Shown here one piece after another: positions 55,296 through 64,000 of a stretch of 64,000 nt of DNA. The stretch lies in the NCBI RefSeq assembly GCF_004752005.1, contig NZ_CP038493.1, positions 3,620,302 through 3,684,301 on the forward strand, read 5' to 3'. The notes beneath the pieces were generated by a model that was given only the letters and a program-made list of their open reading frames with translations, made no database searches and was not told the origin of the DNA. A program made the translations under genes and the position numbers. The DNA is from Thalassotalea sp. HSM 43 (GTDB lineage: Bacteria; Pseudomonadota; Gammaproteobacteria; Enterobacterales; Alteromonadaceae). Position 1 is the first letter of the stretch, and each line of letters begins with the position of its first letter.

Positions 55296-56327
55296 TTGGA
55301 TAGTCTAACCGTCGCGTTAGATGTTATGGGGGGCGATAATGGCCCCCTTGTAACAATTCCTGCTGCAAAAATGGCACTTGCAAAAATGCCATACCTCCAA
55401 CTCACCCTTTGCGGCGACAAAAGCGTTATCGAAGCGCATCTCAAACATCACAATCTCGTTGACCATTCGCGTATTGAAATTTGTCATACCAGCGAATCGA
55501 TCGCTATGAACGAAAAGCCAAGTATTGCTTTGCGTACCAAGAAAGATTCATCGATGCGAAAAGCTCTCGATTTGGTACAACAAGGCGAAGCGAATGCCTG
55601 CGTCAGTGCCGGTAATACCGGAGCCTTACTAGCGATTGCTCATTATGTCTTAAAGATGTTACCGGGCGTCGAACGCCCAGCGCTTGTGTCTCATTTACCA
55701 ATAACCGATTCTCACCGACACGCCTTTATGCTCGATTTAGGTGCCAATGTATTTGTTGATTCAACCACCTTGTTCCAATTTGCGGTAATGGGGTCAGTGA
55801 TGGCACAAGAAGTTGATGAAATCGAATCCCCCAAAGTAGCCTTGCTTAATATGGGTGAGGAAGATATCAAAGGCAGCGACCATATCCGTCAAACGGCGGT
55901 ATTATTGGAGCAGACCGAAGATATTAACTACGTTGGCTTTATTGAGGGCAATGACATTTTTTCTGGTAAAGCGGATGTTATTGTTTGTGATGGATTTGTT
56001 GGCAATATTGCGCTCAAGACTTGTGAAGGTGTTGCTAAATTGGTCATGGGTAAGGTGATGAAAATCATCAATGAGAATAAATTCACCCGTTTATTAGGCG
56101 TAATGCTTAATCCGACACTAAAAAATATCGTAAAACGTCTGAACCCCGACCAGTATAATGGCGCAAGTTTGATAGGATTACGCGGCATCGTGGTTAAAAG
56201 TCACGGTAACGCAACCAGCTCCGCTTTTTATAACGCCATTAAGGAAGCGGTTAAAGAAGTTGAAAGACAAGTTCCACAGAAAATAAATCACAAATTGGAA
56301 CAGACGTTAGTAAAAGGTCATAAATAA
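55296..56327 (+). CDS. plsX: Phosphate acyltransferase PlsX
   Basis: This 343-residue enzyme makes acyl-phosphate from acyl-ACP for phospholipid synthesis. The start is TTG at 55296, 11 bases after rpmF, giving [17 protein letters not shown]. The GNTGALLA and [17 protein letters not shown] motifs are family hallmarks. It overlaps the fatty-acid cluster functionally and is co-transcribed with fabH 2 bp later. Confidence 0.97.
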   Translation: MDSLTVALDVMGGDNGPLVTIPAAKMALAKMPYLQLTLCGDKSVIEAHLKHHNLVDHSRIEICHTSESIAMNEKPSIALRTKKDSSMRKALDLVQQGEANACVSAGNTGALLAIAHYVLKMLPGVERPALVSHLPITDSHRHAFMLDLGANVFVDSTTLFQFAVMGSVMAQEVDEIESPKVALLNMGEEDIKGSDHIRQTAVLLEQTEDINYVGFIEGNDIFSGKADVIVCDGFVGNIALKTCEGVAKLVMGKVMKIINENKFTRLLGVMLNPTLKNIVKRLNPDQYNGASLIGLRGIVVKSHGNATSSAFYNAIKEAVKEVERQVPQKINHKLEQTLVKGHK

Positions 56328-56329
56328 CT

Positions 56330-57289
56330 ATGTATTCACGAATTGCTGGCACCGGTAGCTATTTTCCGGCTCAAATTCGCTCTAATGCTGATTTGGAAAA
56401 AATGGTAGATACCACCGATGATTGGATCATGGAACGCACCGGTATCAAGGAAAGACGCATTTCAGCAGAGCACGAGAACGTTGCCTATATGGGCGCACGC
56501 GCCGCTGAAAAAGCATTAGAAATGGCAGGTCTTAAAAAAGAAGATATTGACATGATTGTTATGGGGACGACCTCAAACCATGTTGATTTGCCAAGTGGTG
56601 CCTGTTACGTACAAAAATATTTGGATATGCCATATGTTCCAGCGTTTGATGTTGCAGCGGCATGTTCAGGCTTTATTTACAGTTTAAGTATTGCCGACCA
56701 ATATATTCGCTCAGGCATGGCCAAGCGTATTCTTGTGATTGGTGCTGATGCATTATCACATATGTGTGATCCAAAAGATCGCTCAACCATTATTTTGTTC
56801 GGTGACGCTGCCGGTGCGGTGGTTCTTGAAGCCAGCGAAGAGCAGGGGATCATCTCTACTCATTTGCATGCTGATGGTAATTACGGCGCATTACTTGGCG
56901 CGAATTCACCAAAACGTGGTGACCCGTTAACTGAAGAAAAAGCCTACATATATATGAAGGGCAATGAAGTATTCAAATTTGCGGTAACTCGTTTAAGCGA
57001 AATCGTTACCGAAACACTAGAGCACAATAATATGGATAAGTCGGATATCGACTGGCTGGTTCCGCATCAAGCGAACCTACGTATTATTGCTGCGGCTGCG
57101 AAAAAACTGAGTTTACCTATGTCACAAGTGGTCGTTACCCTTGATAAGCACGGTAATACATCAGCAGCGACAATTCCTACTGCACTTGATGAAGCGGTCC
57201 GCGATGGTCGTATCAAGCGTGGTCAAACAGTATTAATGGAAGCCTTTGGTAGTGGTTTTACCTGGGGCAGTGCATTAATTCGTTTTTAA
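56330..57289 (+). CDS. fabH: 3-oxoacyl-ACP synthase III
   Basis: This 319-residue enzyme starts fatty-acid synthesis by joining acetyl-CoA to malonyl-ACP. The triad is visible: Cys112 in DVAAACSGF, His in [10 protein letters not shown], and Asn in [24 protein letters not shown] is the classic N-terminal motif. It lies in the order plsX-fabH-fabD-fabG. Confidence 0.98.
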   Translation: MYSRIAGTGSYFPAQIRSNADLEKMVDTTDDWIMERTGIKERRISAEHENVAYMGARAAEKALEMAGLKKEDIDMIVMGTTSNHVDLPSGACYVQKYLDMPYVPAFDVAAACSGFIYSLSIADQYIRSGMAKRILVIGADALSHMCDPKDRSTIILFGDAAGAVVLEASEEQGIISTHLHADGNYGALLGANSPKRGDPLTEEKAYIYMKGNEVFKFAVTRLSEIVTETLEHNNMDKSDIDWLVPHQANLRIIAAAAKKLSLPMSQVVVTLDKHGNTSAATIPTALDEAVRDGRIKRGQTVLMEAFGSGFTWGSALIRF

Positions 57290-57308
57290 TTTCAGGACTA
57301 TAAATAAA

Positions 57309-58238
57309 ATGAACAATCAATTAGCGTTTGTATTTCCTGGTCAAGGCTCACAAGCTGTCGGCATGTTGGCTGACCTTGGCGACAACGACGTTGTAAAACA
57401 AACTTTTGCTGAAGCATCAGAAGCCCTTGGTTACGACCTTTGGGATCTGATTCAAAACGACAGCGATGGCAAATTAAATCAAACAGATTATACCCAACCG
57501 GCACTACTTGCCTCTAGTGTTGCTGTATTTCGTGCTTGGTTAGCGGCCAATGGTGATAACCCGGCAGTATTAGCCGGCCATTCGTTAGGCGAATATTCTG
57601 CACTAGTATGTGCCGGTGTTTTATCTCTTAGCGATGGTGTAAAACTGGTTGAGAAACGCGGTCAGTATATGCAACAAGCGGTACCGGCAGGTGTTGGTGC
57701 TATGTATGCCATTATCGGCTTAGATGATGCAACGATTATTGACTGTTGTGCGCAAGCTGCCCAAGGGCAAGTCGTATCTGCCGTTAACTTTAACTCACCT
57801 GGACAAGTTGTGATTGCTGGTAATAAAGACGCGGTTGAACGAGCAGGCGCTTTGTGTAAAGAAGCCGGTGCCAAGCGTGCGTTGCCATTACCTGTTAGCG
57901 TGCCATCGCATTGTGCATTGATGCAACCTGCGGCGGATCAATTGGCTGCCGATTTTGACAACATCAGCTTTAATGCACCGCAAATTCCAGTAATCAATAA
58001 TGTTGATGTCGCGACGGTTGATGATGCAGCAGCGATCAAAGATGCGCTTATTCGTCAATTATACAGCCCAGTTCGTTGGACTGAGTCGATTGAAAAAATC
58101 GCTGGCATGGGTGTCGAAAACGTCATTGAAATGGGACCAGGTAAAGTACTATCAGGTCTTGTAAAACGAATTAATAAACAACTTAGCTGCGTATCAGTCA
58201 ATACAGCTGACACGCTTACATCAGCATTGGAAGGTTAA
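57309..58238 (+). CDS. fabD: Malonyl-CoA:ACP transacylase
   Basis: This 309-residue enzyme charges ACP with malonate. It begins AFVFPGQGSQ, and the nucleophile is Ser92 in AGHSLGE. QLYSPVRW and EMGPGKVLSGL are also present. It is two bases before fabG and co-transcribed with it. Confidence 0.98.
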   Translation: MNNQLAFVFPGQGSQAVGMLADLGDNDVVKQTFAEASEALGYDLWDLIQNDSDGKLNQTDYTQPALLASSVAVFRAWLAANGDNPAVLAGHSLGEYSALVCAGVLSLSDGVKLVEKRGQYMQQAVPAGVGAMYAIIGLDDATIIDCCAQAAQGQVVSAVNFNSPGQVVIAGNKDAVERAGALCKEAGAKRALPLPVSVPSHCALMQPAADQLAADFDNISFNAPQIPVINNVDVATVDDAAAIKDALIRQLYSPVRWTESIEKIAGMGVENVIEMGPGKVLSGLVKRINKQLSCVSVNTADTLTSALEG

Positions 58239-58240
58239 CA

Positions 58241-58984
58241 ATGTCTTTATTTTCTTTAGAGGGCAAAGTTGCCCTAGTAACAGGCGCTAGCCGTGGTATC
58301 GGTAAAGCTATCGCTGAGCAATTAGTCGCTCAAGGTGCAAAAGTAATTGGTACAGCAACATCACAAGGTGGTGCTGATGCTATTTCTGCATACTTAGCGG
58401 ACAACGGTAAAGGTTACGTTTTAAACGTAACAGACGGCGAGTCGATCAGCGCTTTATTTGAAGCGATTAAAGCAGACTTTGGCAACGTTGATATATTGGT
58501 AAATAATGCCGGTATCACTCGCGATAACCTAATGATGCGAATGAAAGACGCTGAATGGGATGACATTATCTCTACCAACCTTAATTCATTATTCAAGATC
58601 ACCAAAGCGGTTATGCGCCCAATGATGAAAGCACGCAGTGGCCGAATCATTAATATTGGTTCTGTTGTCGGCTCAATGGGTAATGCCGGTCAGGTTAACT
58701 ACGCGACAGCAAAAGCAGGTTTATTAGGTTTTACCAAATCATTAGCAAAAGAAGTAGCCTCTCGTGGCATCACCGTCAATGCTATTGCACCTGGTTTTAT
58801 CGATACTGATATGACTAAAGCACTAAACGATGAACAGCGTGACGCGATTTCGTCGCAAGTGCCTGCAAATCGTTTAGGTCAACCAGAAGAAATCGCGGCT
58901 ACCGTCGCCTTTTTAGCATCAGACGCAGCAGGCTACATTAACGGTGAAACTGTTCACGTTAATGGCGGCATGTACATGGTTTAG
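58241..58984 (+). CDS. fabG: 3-oxoacyl-ACP reductase
   Basis: This 247-residue short-chain dehydrogenase has TGASRGIGKA (NADPH binding), NNAGITRDNL, and the catalytic Ser141, Tyr154 and Lys158 (VNYATAKAG). The C-terminal VNGGMYM is typical. acpP follows after a 201-bp gap that holds a separate promoter. Confidence 0.98.
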   Translation: MSLFSLEGKVALVTGASRGIGKAIAEQLVAQGAKVIGTATSQGGADAISAYLADNGKGYVLNVTDGESISALFEAIKADFGNVDILVNNAGITRDNLMMRMKDAEWDDIISTNLNSLFKITKAVMRPMMKARSGRIINIGSVVGSMGNAGQVNYATAKAGLLGFTKSLAKEVASRGITVNAIAPGFIDTDMTKALNDEQRDAISSQVPANRLGQPEEIAATVAFLASDAAGYINGETVHVNGGMYMV

Positions 58985-59111
58985 GCGATCAGTTTATAAA
59001 AACAACAGAAATTGGCGGATTTGTCGCAAATACTTGCATATTCGCCGATTTTAAGCCATAAATATCGAGTTGGCTATCAGGTTTGACCAGCGCAAAATTT
59101 TGCATTTATGC

Positions 59112-59140
59112 TTGCAACAGTTCCTGATGCCGAATAAACT
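59112..59140 (+). promoter_or_regulatory. Candidate acpP promoter
   Basis: TTGCAA, 17 bp, TAAACT lies about 45 bp before the acpP start in the fabG-acpP gap. It would allow the high, separate expression of ACP seen in other species. Confidence 0.45.
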
Positions 59141-59185
59141 ACACGCAATTTAGAAAATATTGCTAATTTTAGTGAAGGAAAAAAA

Positions 59186-59419
59186 ATGAGTACTATCGAA
59201 GAACGCGTAAGAAAAATCATCGTTGAACAACTAGGTGTTAAAGAAGAAGAATGCAAAAACGAAGCATCTTTCGTTGATGATTTAGGTGCAGATTCTCTAG
59301 ATACAGTTGAACTAGTAATGGCTCTTGAAGAGGAATTCGATACAGAAATCCCTGATGAAGAAGCTGAAAAAATCACTACTGTTCAATCAGCTATCGATTA
59401 CGTTACAGCTAACAGCTAA
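59186..59419 (+). CDS. acpP: Acyl carrier protein
   Basis: This 77-residue acidic protein carries acyl chains on a phosphopantetheine arm attached to Ser37 in [10 protein letters not shown]. The sequence is nearly that of E. coli ACP ([37 protein letters not shown]). A strong GAAGGA ribosome-binding site precedes it, and a terminator follows. Confidence 0.99.
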   Translation: MSTIEERVRKIIVEQLGVKEEECKNEASFVDDLGADSLDTVELVMALEEEFDTEIPDEEAEKITTVQSAIDYVTANS

Positions 59420-59436
59420 TAACGAATTCAACGAAG

Positions 59437-59466
59437 AAGGCGGTTTAATTACCGCCTTTTTTGTTT
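59437..59466 (+). terminator. Intrinsic terminator after acpP
   Basis: AAGGCGGT-TTAATT-ACCGCCTTTTTTG. It sits between acpP and fabF and would reduce fabF expression relative to acpP. Confidence 0.9.
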
Positions 59467-59498
59467 TTGAAAAGTGTAATACGGAGACAAAATAAGTT

Positions 59499-60734
59499 AT
59501 GCGTCGAGTCGTTGTAACAGGCTTGGGGATGTTAAGTCCACTGGCTAATGATGCTCAATCTACCTGGCAAGCCTTAATGGCAGGGAAAAGCGGTATAGGG
59601 ATGATCGAACACCTGGATACCACCGACTTTTCTACCAAGTTCGCCGGTCTAGTTAAAGACTTTAATTCGGAAGATTTTGGCATCGCAAAAAAAGAAGCCC
59701 GTAAAATGGATTTGTTTATCCAATACGGTATTGCTGCGGGTAATCAGGCACTTGCCGATTCTGGTCTTGAAATTACCGAACAAAACGCCGGTCGTGTTGG
59801 TGTTGCTGTAGGTTCTGGTATTGGTGGATTGACGCTTATTGAAGAAGGTCATAAAAAAGCGCTGCAAAGCAGTGTGAAAAAATTATCTCCTTTCTTTTGT
59901 CCGTCGACTATTTTAAATATGATTTCCGGTCACCTTTCAATCATGCATGGCATGAAAGGACCAAATATCGCGATAGTCACCGCGTGTACGACAGGTGTTC
60001 ACAATATTGGTCATGCCGCACGTATGATCGCTTACGGTGATGCCGATGCGATGTTGGCCGGTGGTGCAGAGAAAGCATCAACGGTGTTAGGTATTGGTGG
60101 CTTTATGTCAGCCCGTGCGTTATCAACTCGTAATGATGCACCACAACAGGCATCTCGCCCTTGGGATAAAGACCGCGATGGTTTTGTTCTAAGTGATGGG
60201 GCAGGTGTGGTGATGATCGAAGAATACGAACATGCAAAAGCTCGTGGCGCCAACATCTATGCAGAATTAGTTGGTTTTGGTATGAGTGGCGATGCCCATC
60301 ATATTACCTCGCCACCAGCCAATGGTGAAGGTGGAGCTGCGGCGATGAGTAATGCGTTGAAAGATGCAAATATTGCCGCGGACAAAGTCGGTTATATCAA
60401 CGCTCATGGCACCTCAACGCCAGCTGGTGATATCGCCGAAACCAATGGTGCGAAATCAGTATTTGGTGATCACGCCCACAAATTGATGATGGGGTCAACC
60501 AAGTCGATGACCGGCCATATGCTCGGTGCGGCAGGATCTGCTGAAGCGATCTTCACCATTCTATCTTTACAGAATCAAGAAGTCCCACCAACCATTAATC
60601 TAGATAACCCAGATGAAGGCTGTGATCTTGACTACATAGCGCATACCGCTCGTCAGGCAACGCTTGATTATGCTTTGTGTAACTCATTTGGTTTTGGTGG
60701 CACTAACGGCTCGTTATTATTTAAAAAGATTTAA
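59499..60734 (+). CDS. fabF: 3-oxoacyl-ACP synthase II
   Basis: This 411-residue condensing enzyme elongates acyl-ACP and controls cis-vaccenate content. The triad is Cys163 ([11 protein letters not shown]), His in HGTSTPAGD and His in [18 protein letters not shown] near the C-terminus is typical. It follows acpP as usual. Confidence 0.98.
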   Translation: MRRVVVTGLGMLSPLANDAQSTWQALMAGKSGIGMIEHLDTTDFSTKFAGLVKDFNSEDFGIAKKEARKMDLFIQYGIAAGNQALADSGLEITEQNAGRVGVAVGSGIGGLTLIEEGHKKALQSSVKKLSPFFCPSTILNMISGHLSIMHGMKGPNIAIVTACTTGVHNIGHAARMIAYGDADAMLAGGAEKASTVLGIGGFMSARALSTRNDAPQQASRPWDKDRDGFVLSDGAGVVMIEEYEHAKARGANIYAELVGFGMSGDAHHITSPPANGEGGAAAMSNALKDANIAADKVGYINAHGTSTPAGDIAETNGAKSVFGDHAHKLMMGSTKSMTGHMLGAAGSAEAIFTILSLQNQEVPPTINLDNPDEGCDLDYIAHTARQATLDYALCNSFGFGGTNGSLLFKKI

Positions 60735-60758
60735 ATAAAGCCATCAAGTTAAGATGTG

Positions 60759-60799
60759 AAATGCTCAATTACTTTGATATAGTGGTTGAGCATTTTTTA
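60759..60799 (+). terminator. Intrinsic terminator after fabF
   Basis: AAATGCTCAA and TTGAGCATTTTTT form a stem around an 17-base AT-rich loop. pabC begins about 43 bp later. Confidence 0.75.
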
Positions 60800-60841
60800 T
60801 AATAATAACATTCAGATAGTTGCCAACTTACGGCTTTAATC

Positions 60842-61648
60842 ATGAGCTTTGTATCCGTTAATTTTCAGCAAACTAAGCAACTCAGTGTCTATGATCGCGC
60901 TGTGGCGTTTGGTGATGGCTTGTTTACAACAGGCTGCATCGAACAAGGTCGCTTATTAATACAAAGTGAACACCTTACTCGTTTACAAGATGGCTGTGCA
61001 CGCTTGCGTATTACCGGCGTCGATTGGCCGTCTGTGGTTTGCGAGATTAATAAGGCATCTGCCGCTCAGCAAAACGGTGTATTAAAAGTTATTATTTCTG
61101 CTGGTGTGTCTCAACGCGGCTATGCTCGCAGTGCTATCATAAAGCCGACTATTATTGTGCAAACGTCCGATTATCCGGCACATTATCAACAGTGGCGTGA
61201 ACAGGGCATAACCGTTGGCATCGCTGACACTCGGCTCGGTATTAACCCGTTACTGGCGGGTATCAAACATTTGAATCGCCTTGAGCAGGTGCTGATAAGA
61301 GATGAACTTGAACACAGTCAAGACGATGATCTTTTAGTGGCTGATATTCAGGGCAATATCATTGAAACAAGCTCAGCTAATGTATTTTGGCAGTTAGCTG
61401 GTCAATGGCAGACACCATCTTTAGATAAGGCAGGAGTTAATGGCCTTATCCGACAAAAACTGCTCGCTAAAATTGATGCTAACGAAGTGCAAACATGCAT
61501 CGATACGTTAGCGGATGTTGAGGCGATGTTTATTTGTAATACGGTATTGGGGCTTGCCCCCGTTACTCGCTTTAATGGTCATATCATAAAACATTCGACA
61601 AGCGCTCTGTCGCTATATCAGCAATTGAATCAATGGATAAAGGAATAA
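60842..61648 (+). CDS. pabC: Aminodeoxychorismate lyase
   Basis: This 268-residue PLP enzyme releases p-aminobenzoate for folate synthesis. It is a fold-type IV aminotransferase: YDRAVAFGDGLFTTG near the start, the PLP lysine in AGIKHLNRLEQVL (Lys142), and ETSSANVFW. It starts the pabC-mltG-tmk-holB set with very short gaps. Confidence 0.95.
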   Translation: MSFVSVNFQQTKQLSVYDRAVAFGDGLFTTGCIEQGRLLIQSEHLTRLQDGCARLRITGVDWPSVVCEINKASAAQQNGVLKVIISAGVSQRGYARSAIIKPTIIVQTSDYPAHYQQWREQGITVGIADTRLGINPLLAGIKHLNRLEQVLIRDELEHSQDDDLLVADIQGNIIETSSANVFWQLAGQWQTPSLDKAGVNGLIRQKLLAKIDANEVQTCIDTLADVEAMFICNTVLGLAPVTRFNGHIIKHSTSALSLYQQLNQWIKE

Positions 61649-61651
61649 ACC

Positions 61652-62647
61652 ATGTTGCAGCGGATCCTGTTAATTTTTATCGTTCTTGGGTTATTAGCAG
61701 CCGGTGGTATGTACGCTTATGTCGACGCTCAATTGCAAAAGCCGATTAATATTAGCCAACAAACCTTATACCAATTGAATAAAGGCAAGAGTTATCATCA
61801 TTTGGTAAAGGATTTTAACGATAAAGGTTGGTTGACATCGACCTTGCCATTTCGCGTCTATGCCAAGTTATATCCCGCAAAAACTAACGTAAAGTCAGGC
61901 AGTTATTTGCTTGATGCTGACATGAATATGTTAGATATCATTACCCTTATGAACAGCGGTAAGGAAGCCCAGTTTAAGCTGACGTTTGTTGAAGGAACAA
62001 CGTTTAAGCAATGGTTACTGCAGTTAAGTGAGACGCCGCATATTAAACAAACCTTGCAGGATAAATCACAACAGCAAGTATTGTCGTTAATCACTGAGCA
62101 ATACACTCACCCAGAAGGCTTGTTTTTTCCAGACACCTATCAATATACCGCTTCGATGAGTGATATTGATATTTTGCGTAATGCCCATCAACGCATGATG
62201 CAAGAATTAGACGACAGCTGGCAGGGCAGAGCTAAAAAATTACCATATAAAAACGTCTATGAGGCGTTAATCATGGCCTCGCTAATAGAGAAAGAGACGG
62301 GTAAATTAAGCGAGCAACCATTGATTGCATCGGTGTTTATCTCGCGCTTAAATAAAGGTATGCGCTTGCAAACGGATCCAACCATCATTTATGGCTTGGG
62401 CGATCGTTACACTGGCGACATCACCTATGCTAATATCCGTGAAAAGACCGCGTACAATACCTATCGCATTAATGGTTTGCCACCAACGCCAATAGCGATG
62501 CCAGGTAAATCGGCGATCGAAGCCAGCATGCATCCGGCGCAGAGTCAGTATTTGTATTTTGTTAGCAAGGGTAATGGCGAGCATTATTTTTCAAAAACCT
62601 TGCAAGAACATAATAAAGCGGTCGATAAATATATAAGAGGTAAATAA
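61652..62647 (+). CDS. mltG: Endolytic murein transglycosylase
   Basis: This 331-residue inner-membrane enzyme cuts nascent peptidoglycan and sets glycan strand length. One N-terminal membrane helix (ILLIFIVLGLLAAGGMYAYV) is followed by a LysM-like region. The YceG domain has ASLIEKETG with the catalytic Glu213, LQTDPTIIYGLGDRYTG, and NTYRINGLPPTPIAMPG. It starts four bases after pabC. Confidence 0.96.
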   Translation: MLQRILLIFIVLGLLAAGGMYAYVDAQLQKPINISQQTLYQLNKGKSYHHLVKDFNDKGWLTSTLPFRVYAKLYPAKTNVKSGSYLLDADMNMLDIITLMNSGKEAQFKLTFVEGTTFKQWLLQLSETPHIKQTLQDKSQQQVLSLITEQYTHPEGLFFPDTYQYTASMSDIDILRNAHQRMMQELDDSWQGRAKKLPYKNVYEALIMASLIEKETGKLSEQPLIASVFISRLNKGMRLQTDPTIIYGLGDRYTGDITYANIREKTAYNTYRINGLPPTPIAMPGKSAIEASMHPAQSQYLYFVSKGNGEHYFSKTLQEHNKAVDKYIRGK

Positions 62648-62653
62648 CCTATC

Positions 62654-63274
62654 ATGAGTCAGGGAAAGTTTATTGTTGTTGAAGGCATTGAAGGTGCCGG
62701 AAAGTCATCTGCTATCGCCGTTATAGAAGACGTCTTAAAGGCAAAACACATCGAATACGTGAAGACTCGAGAGCCAGGCGGAACGCCATTGGCTGAAAAG
62801 CTCAGAGCCCTTGTCAAAGAGCCTAGTGATGAGACAGTTACCAAAGAATGTGAGTTGCTGCTTATGTACGCCAGTCGTTCGCAGTTATTGGCGAACAAAA
62901 TATTGCCTGCGTTAGCACAAGGTAAGTGGGTTATTGGTGATCGCCATGACTTATCTTCACGTGCCTATCAAGGTGGTGGCAGAGAATTTAACGATACCCT
63001 GATTGATACCATTGCCAATATTACGCTAGGGGATTTTAAACCCGATTTAACTTTATACCTAGACATTGAGCCTGAGCTTGGTTTGCAGCGAGCACAAAAT
63101 CGCGGCGAACTCGATCGTATCGAACAAGAAAAAATTGATTTTTTCCATCGTGTACGGAATAAGTATTTGCAATTAGCCACCTTAGATGACAACACCTTTA
63201 TTGTTGATGCAAGTCAGTCGATGGATAAAGTACATCAAGATATTCGTCAAACATTGGAAAACCAATTGCCGTAA
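62654..63274 (+). CDS. tmk: Thymidylate kinase
   Basis: This 206-residue kinase makes dTDP from dTMP. The P-loop is [10 protein letters not shown], the DRX motif region is [15 protein letters not shown], and [13 protein letters not shown] is diagnostic. Its stop codon overlaps the next start (TAATG), so holB is translationally coupled. Confidence 0.98.
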   Translation: MSQGKFIVVEGIEGAGKSSAIAVIEDVLKAKHIEYVKTREPGGTPLAEKLRALVKEPSDETVTKECELLLMYASRSQLLANKILPALAQGKWVIGDRHDLSSRAYQGGGREFNDTLIDTIANITLGDFKPDLTLYLDIEPELGLQRAQNRGELDRIEQEKIDFFHRVRNKYLQLATLDDNTFIVDASQSMDKVHQDIRQTLENQLP

Positions 63275-64000
63275 TGGCAAGAATCAATATGAACGAGACC
63301 ACAGCAGACATCGCAAGCCCTTGGCTTGCAAGCAATAAGCAGGATTTGATCAATAAATACCTACAAAAAATATTGCCTCATGCCTTGTTAATTCATGGCA
63401 GTTACGGTGCTGGGCAATTGCCTTTGGCTAATTGGCTTGGTAACAGTCTGCTTTGTGAAAATATTGAACAAACAAACCAACCTTGCGGTCAGTGTAAAAC
63501 TTGCCAACTACTTAAAGCTCAATCGCATCCTGATTTTGTGGTTATTGATAATGATGACAAAACCATTGGTGTAGATTTGGTTCGTAAAGCCTGTCAGTTT
63601 CTAGAAAAAACCGCGCAGTTAGGGCGTAACAAAGTGGTAATGATCAGTCACTGTGAAAATATGACCGAATCGGCTGCCAATGCCTTGTTAAAGACGTTAG
63701 AAGAGCCAACCAATAATAGCTTCTTATTGTTGGTGTGCAATGACATGGAACAGTTACTACCGACCATTATTTCTCGTTGCAGTAAAGTCGCTATTACGCC
63801 ACCCCAAGGGGAGCAATTGGCGCAAGTCGCTGTCAATAAACAGGCGGTTCATCCATTTAGTACGATTGCCGAAATTGCGGAGTTAACCGATGAGGATGTC
63901 TACAACGACAAACGTCAGCTATTGCAAAGCTTGGCTCGGTTTATCCATCAATTTGATAATGGCGTTGAATTAATAGAGCAAATTCAGGCATCCGTTCATG
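63274..64000 (+). CDS. holB: DNA polymerase III subunit delta' (3' end outside window)
   Basis: This frame runs to the right edge (242 residues visible). It starts at ATG 63274, overlapping the tmk stop; a second in-frame ATG at 63289 is possible. The zinc site CGQCKTCQLLKAQSHPDF, the SRC-containing motif (TIISRCSKV), and ALLKTLEEPTNNSFLLLVC identify the clamp-loader delta' subunit. The P-loop is degenerate (GSYGAGQLP), as normal for delta'. Confidence 0.95.
   Translation, partial: MARINMNETTADIASPWLASNKQDLINKYLQKILPHALLIHGSYGAGQLPLANWLGNSLLCENIEQTNQPCGQCKTCQLLKAQSHPDFVVIDNDDKTIGVDLVRKACQFLEKTAQLGRNKVVMISHCENMTESAANALLKTLEEPTNNSFLLLVCNDMEQLLPTIISRCSKVAITPPQGEQLAQVAVNKQAVHPFSTIAEIAELTDEDVYNDKRQLLQSLARFIHQFDNGVELIEQIQASVH

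Overview
The window looks like chromosomal DNA of a marine gammaproteobacterium of the order Alteromonadales, most likely near Colwelliaceae (Thalassotalea, Thalassomonas or Colwellia). This rests on moderate-to-low GC, on the gene orders gyrA-serC-aroA-cmk-rpsA-ihfB-lapAB-pyrF and rne/rluC-maf-yceD-rpmF-plsX-fabHDG-acpP-fabF-pabC-mltG-tmk-holB, and on many lipoprotein peptidases. The family assignment is inference. No tRNA, rRNA, CRISPR array, insertion sequence or prophage was seen.

Region 1 (1-22.8 kb) is accessory. It holds transporters, two S9 peptidases, small lipoproteins, an HDAC-fold amidohydrolase, HutD, the 23S rRNA helicase DbpA and a TolB/FlgO-like TPR protein. Its most striking content is a family of nine ~142-bp repeats between 1.28 and 18.3 kb. 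Read on one strand (minus for eight copies, plus for the ninth), each has a conserved upstream block, a variable stretch that keeps a TAnnnT -10-like box, a conserved CCUCCCU-containing segment and a strong intrinsic terminator. This is the anatomy of a multicopy small-RNA gene whose seed is complementary to a whole ribosome-binding site plus AUG. Three copies form a 214-bp tandem array. Another was duplicated together with the 3' end of dbpA, leaving an inverted dbpA pseudogene.

Region 2 (23-34.6 kb) looks like one regulatory and secretory unit. A subtilisin-like protease with a 12-residue tandem repeat (GHLWPDDEIGAD) is preceded by a sigma-54-type -24/-12 promoter. It is followed by a giant hybrid sensor kinase, a REC-GGDEF-EAL protein and a sigma-54 activator with a degenerate GGDEF-like domain. 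These three regulators overlap by 4 and 1 bases. The simplest inference is that the cassette senses an extracellular or periplasmic signal and controls the protease and c-di-GMP.

Region 3 (34.6-47.4 kb) is housekeeping: gyrA, serC, a class II-type aroA, cmk, rpsA, ihfB, lapA, lapB, pyrF, efpL and a ComEA-like protein.

Region 4 (47.5-64 kb) carries rne (with a long leader) divergent from rluC. Next comes a SoxR module: soxR, a perfect SoxR box in a 19-bp-spacer promoter, an unannotated 32-aa small ORF and a VOC-family gene. The maf gene and the canonical fatty-acid/phospholipid cluster yceD to holB follow. The promoter before yceD sits so close to the start codon that the mRNA should be almost leaderless.
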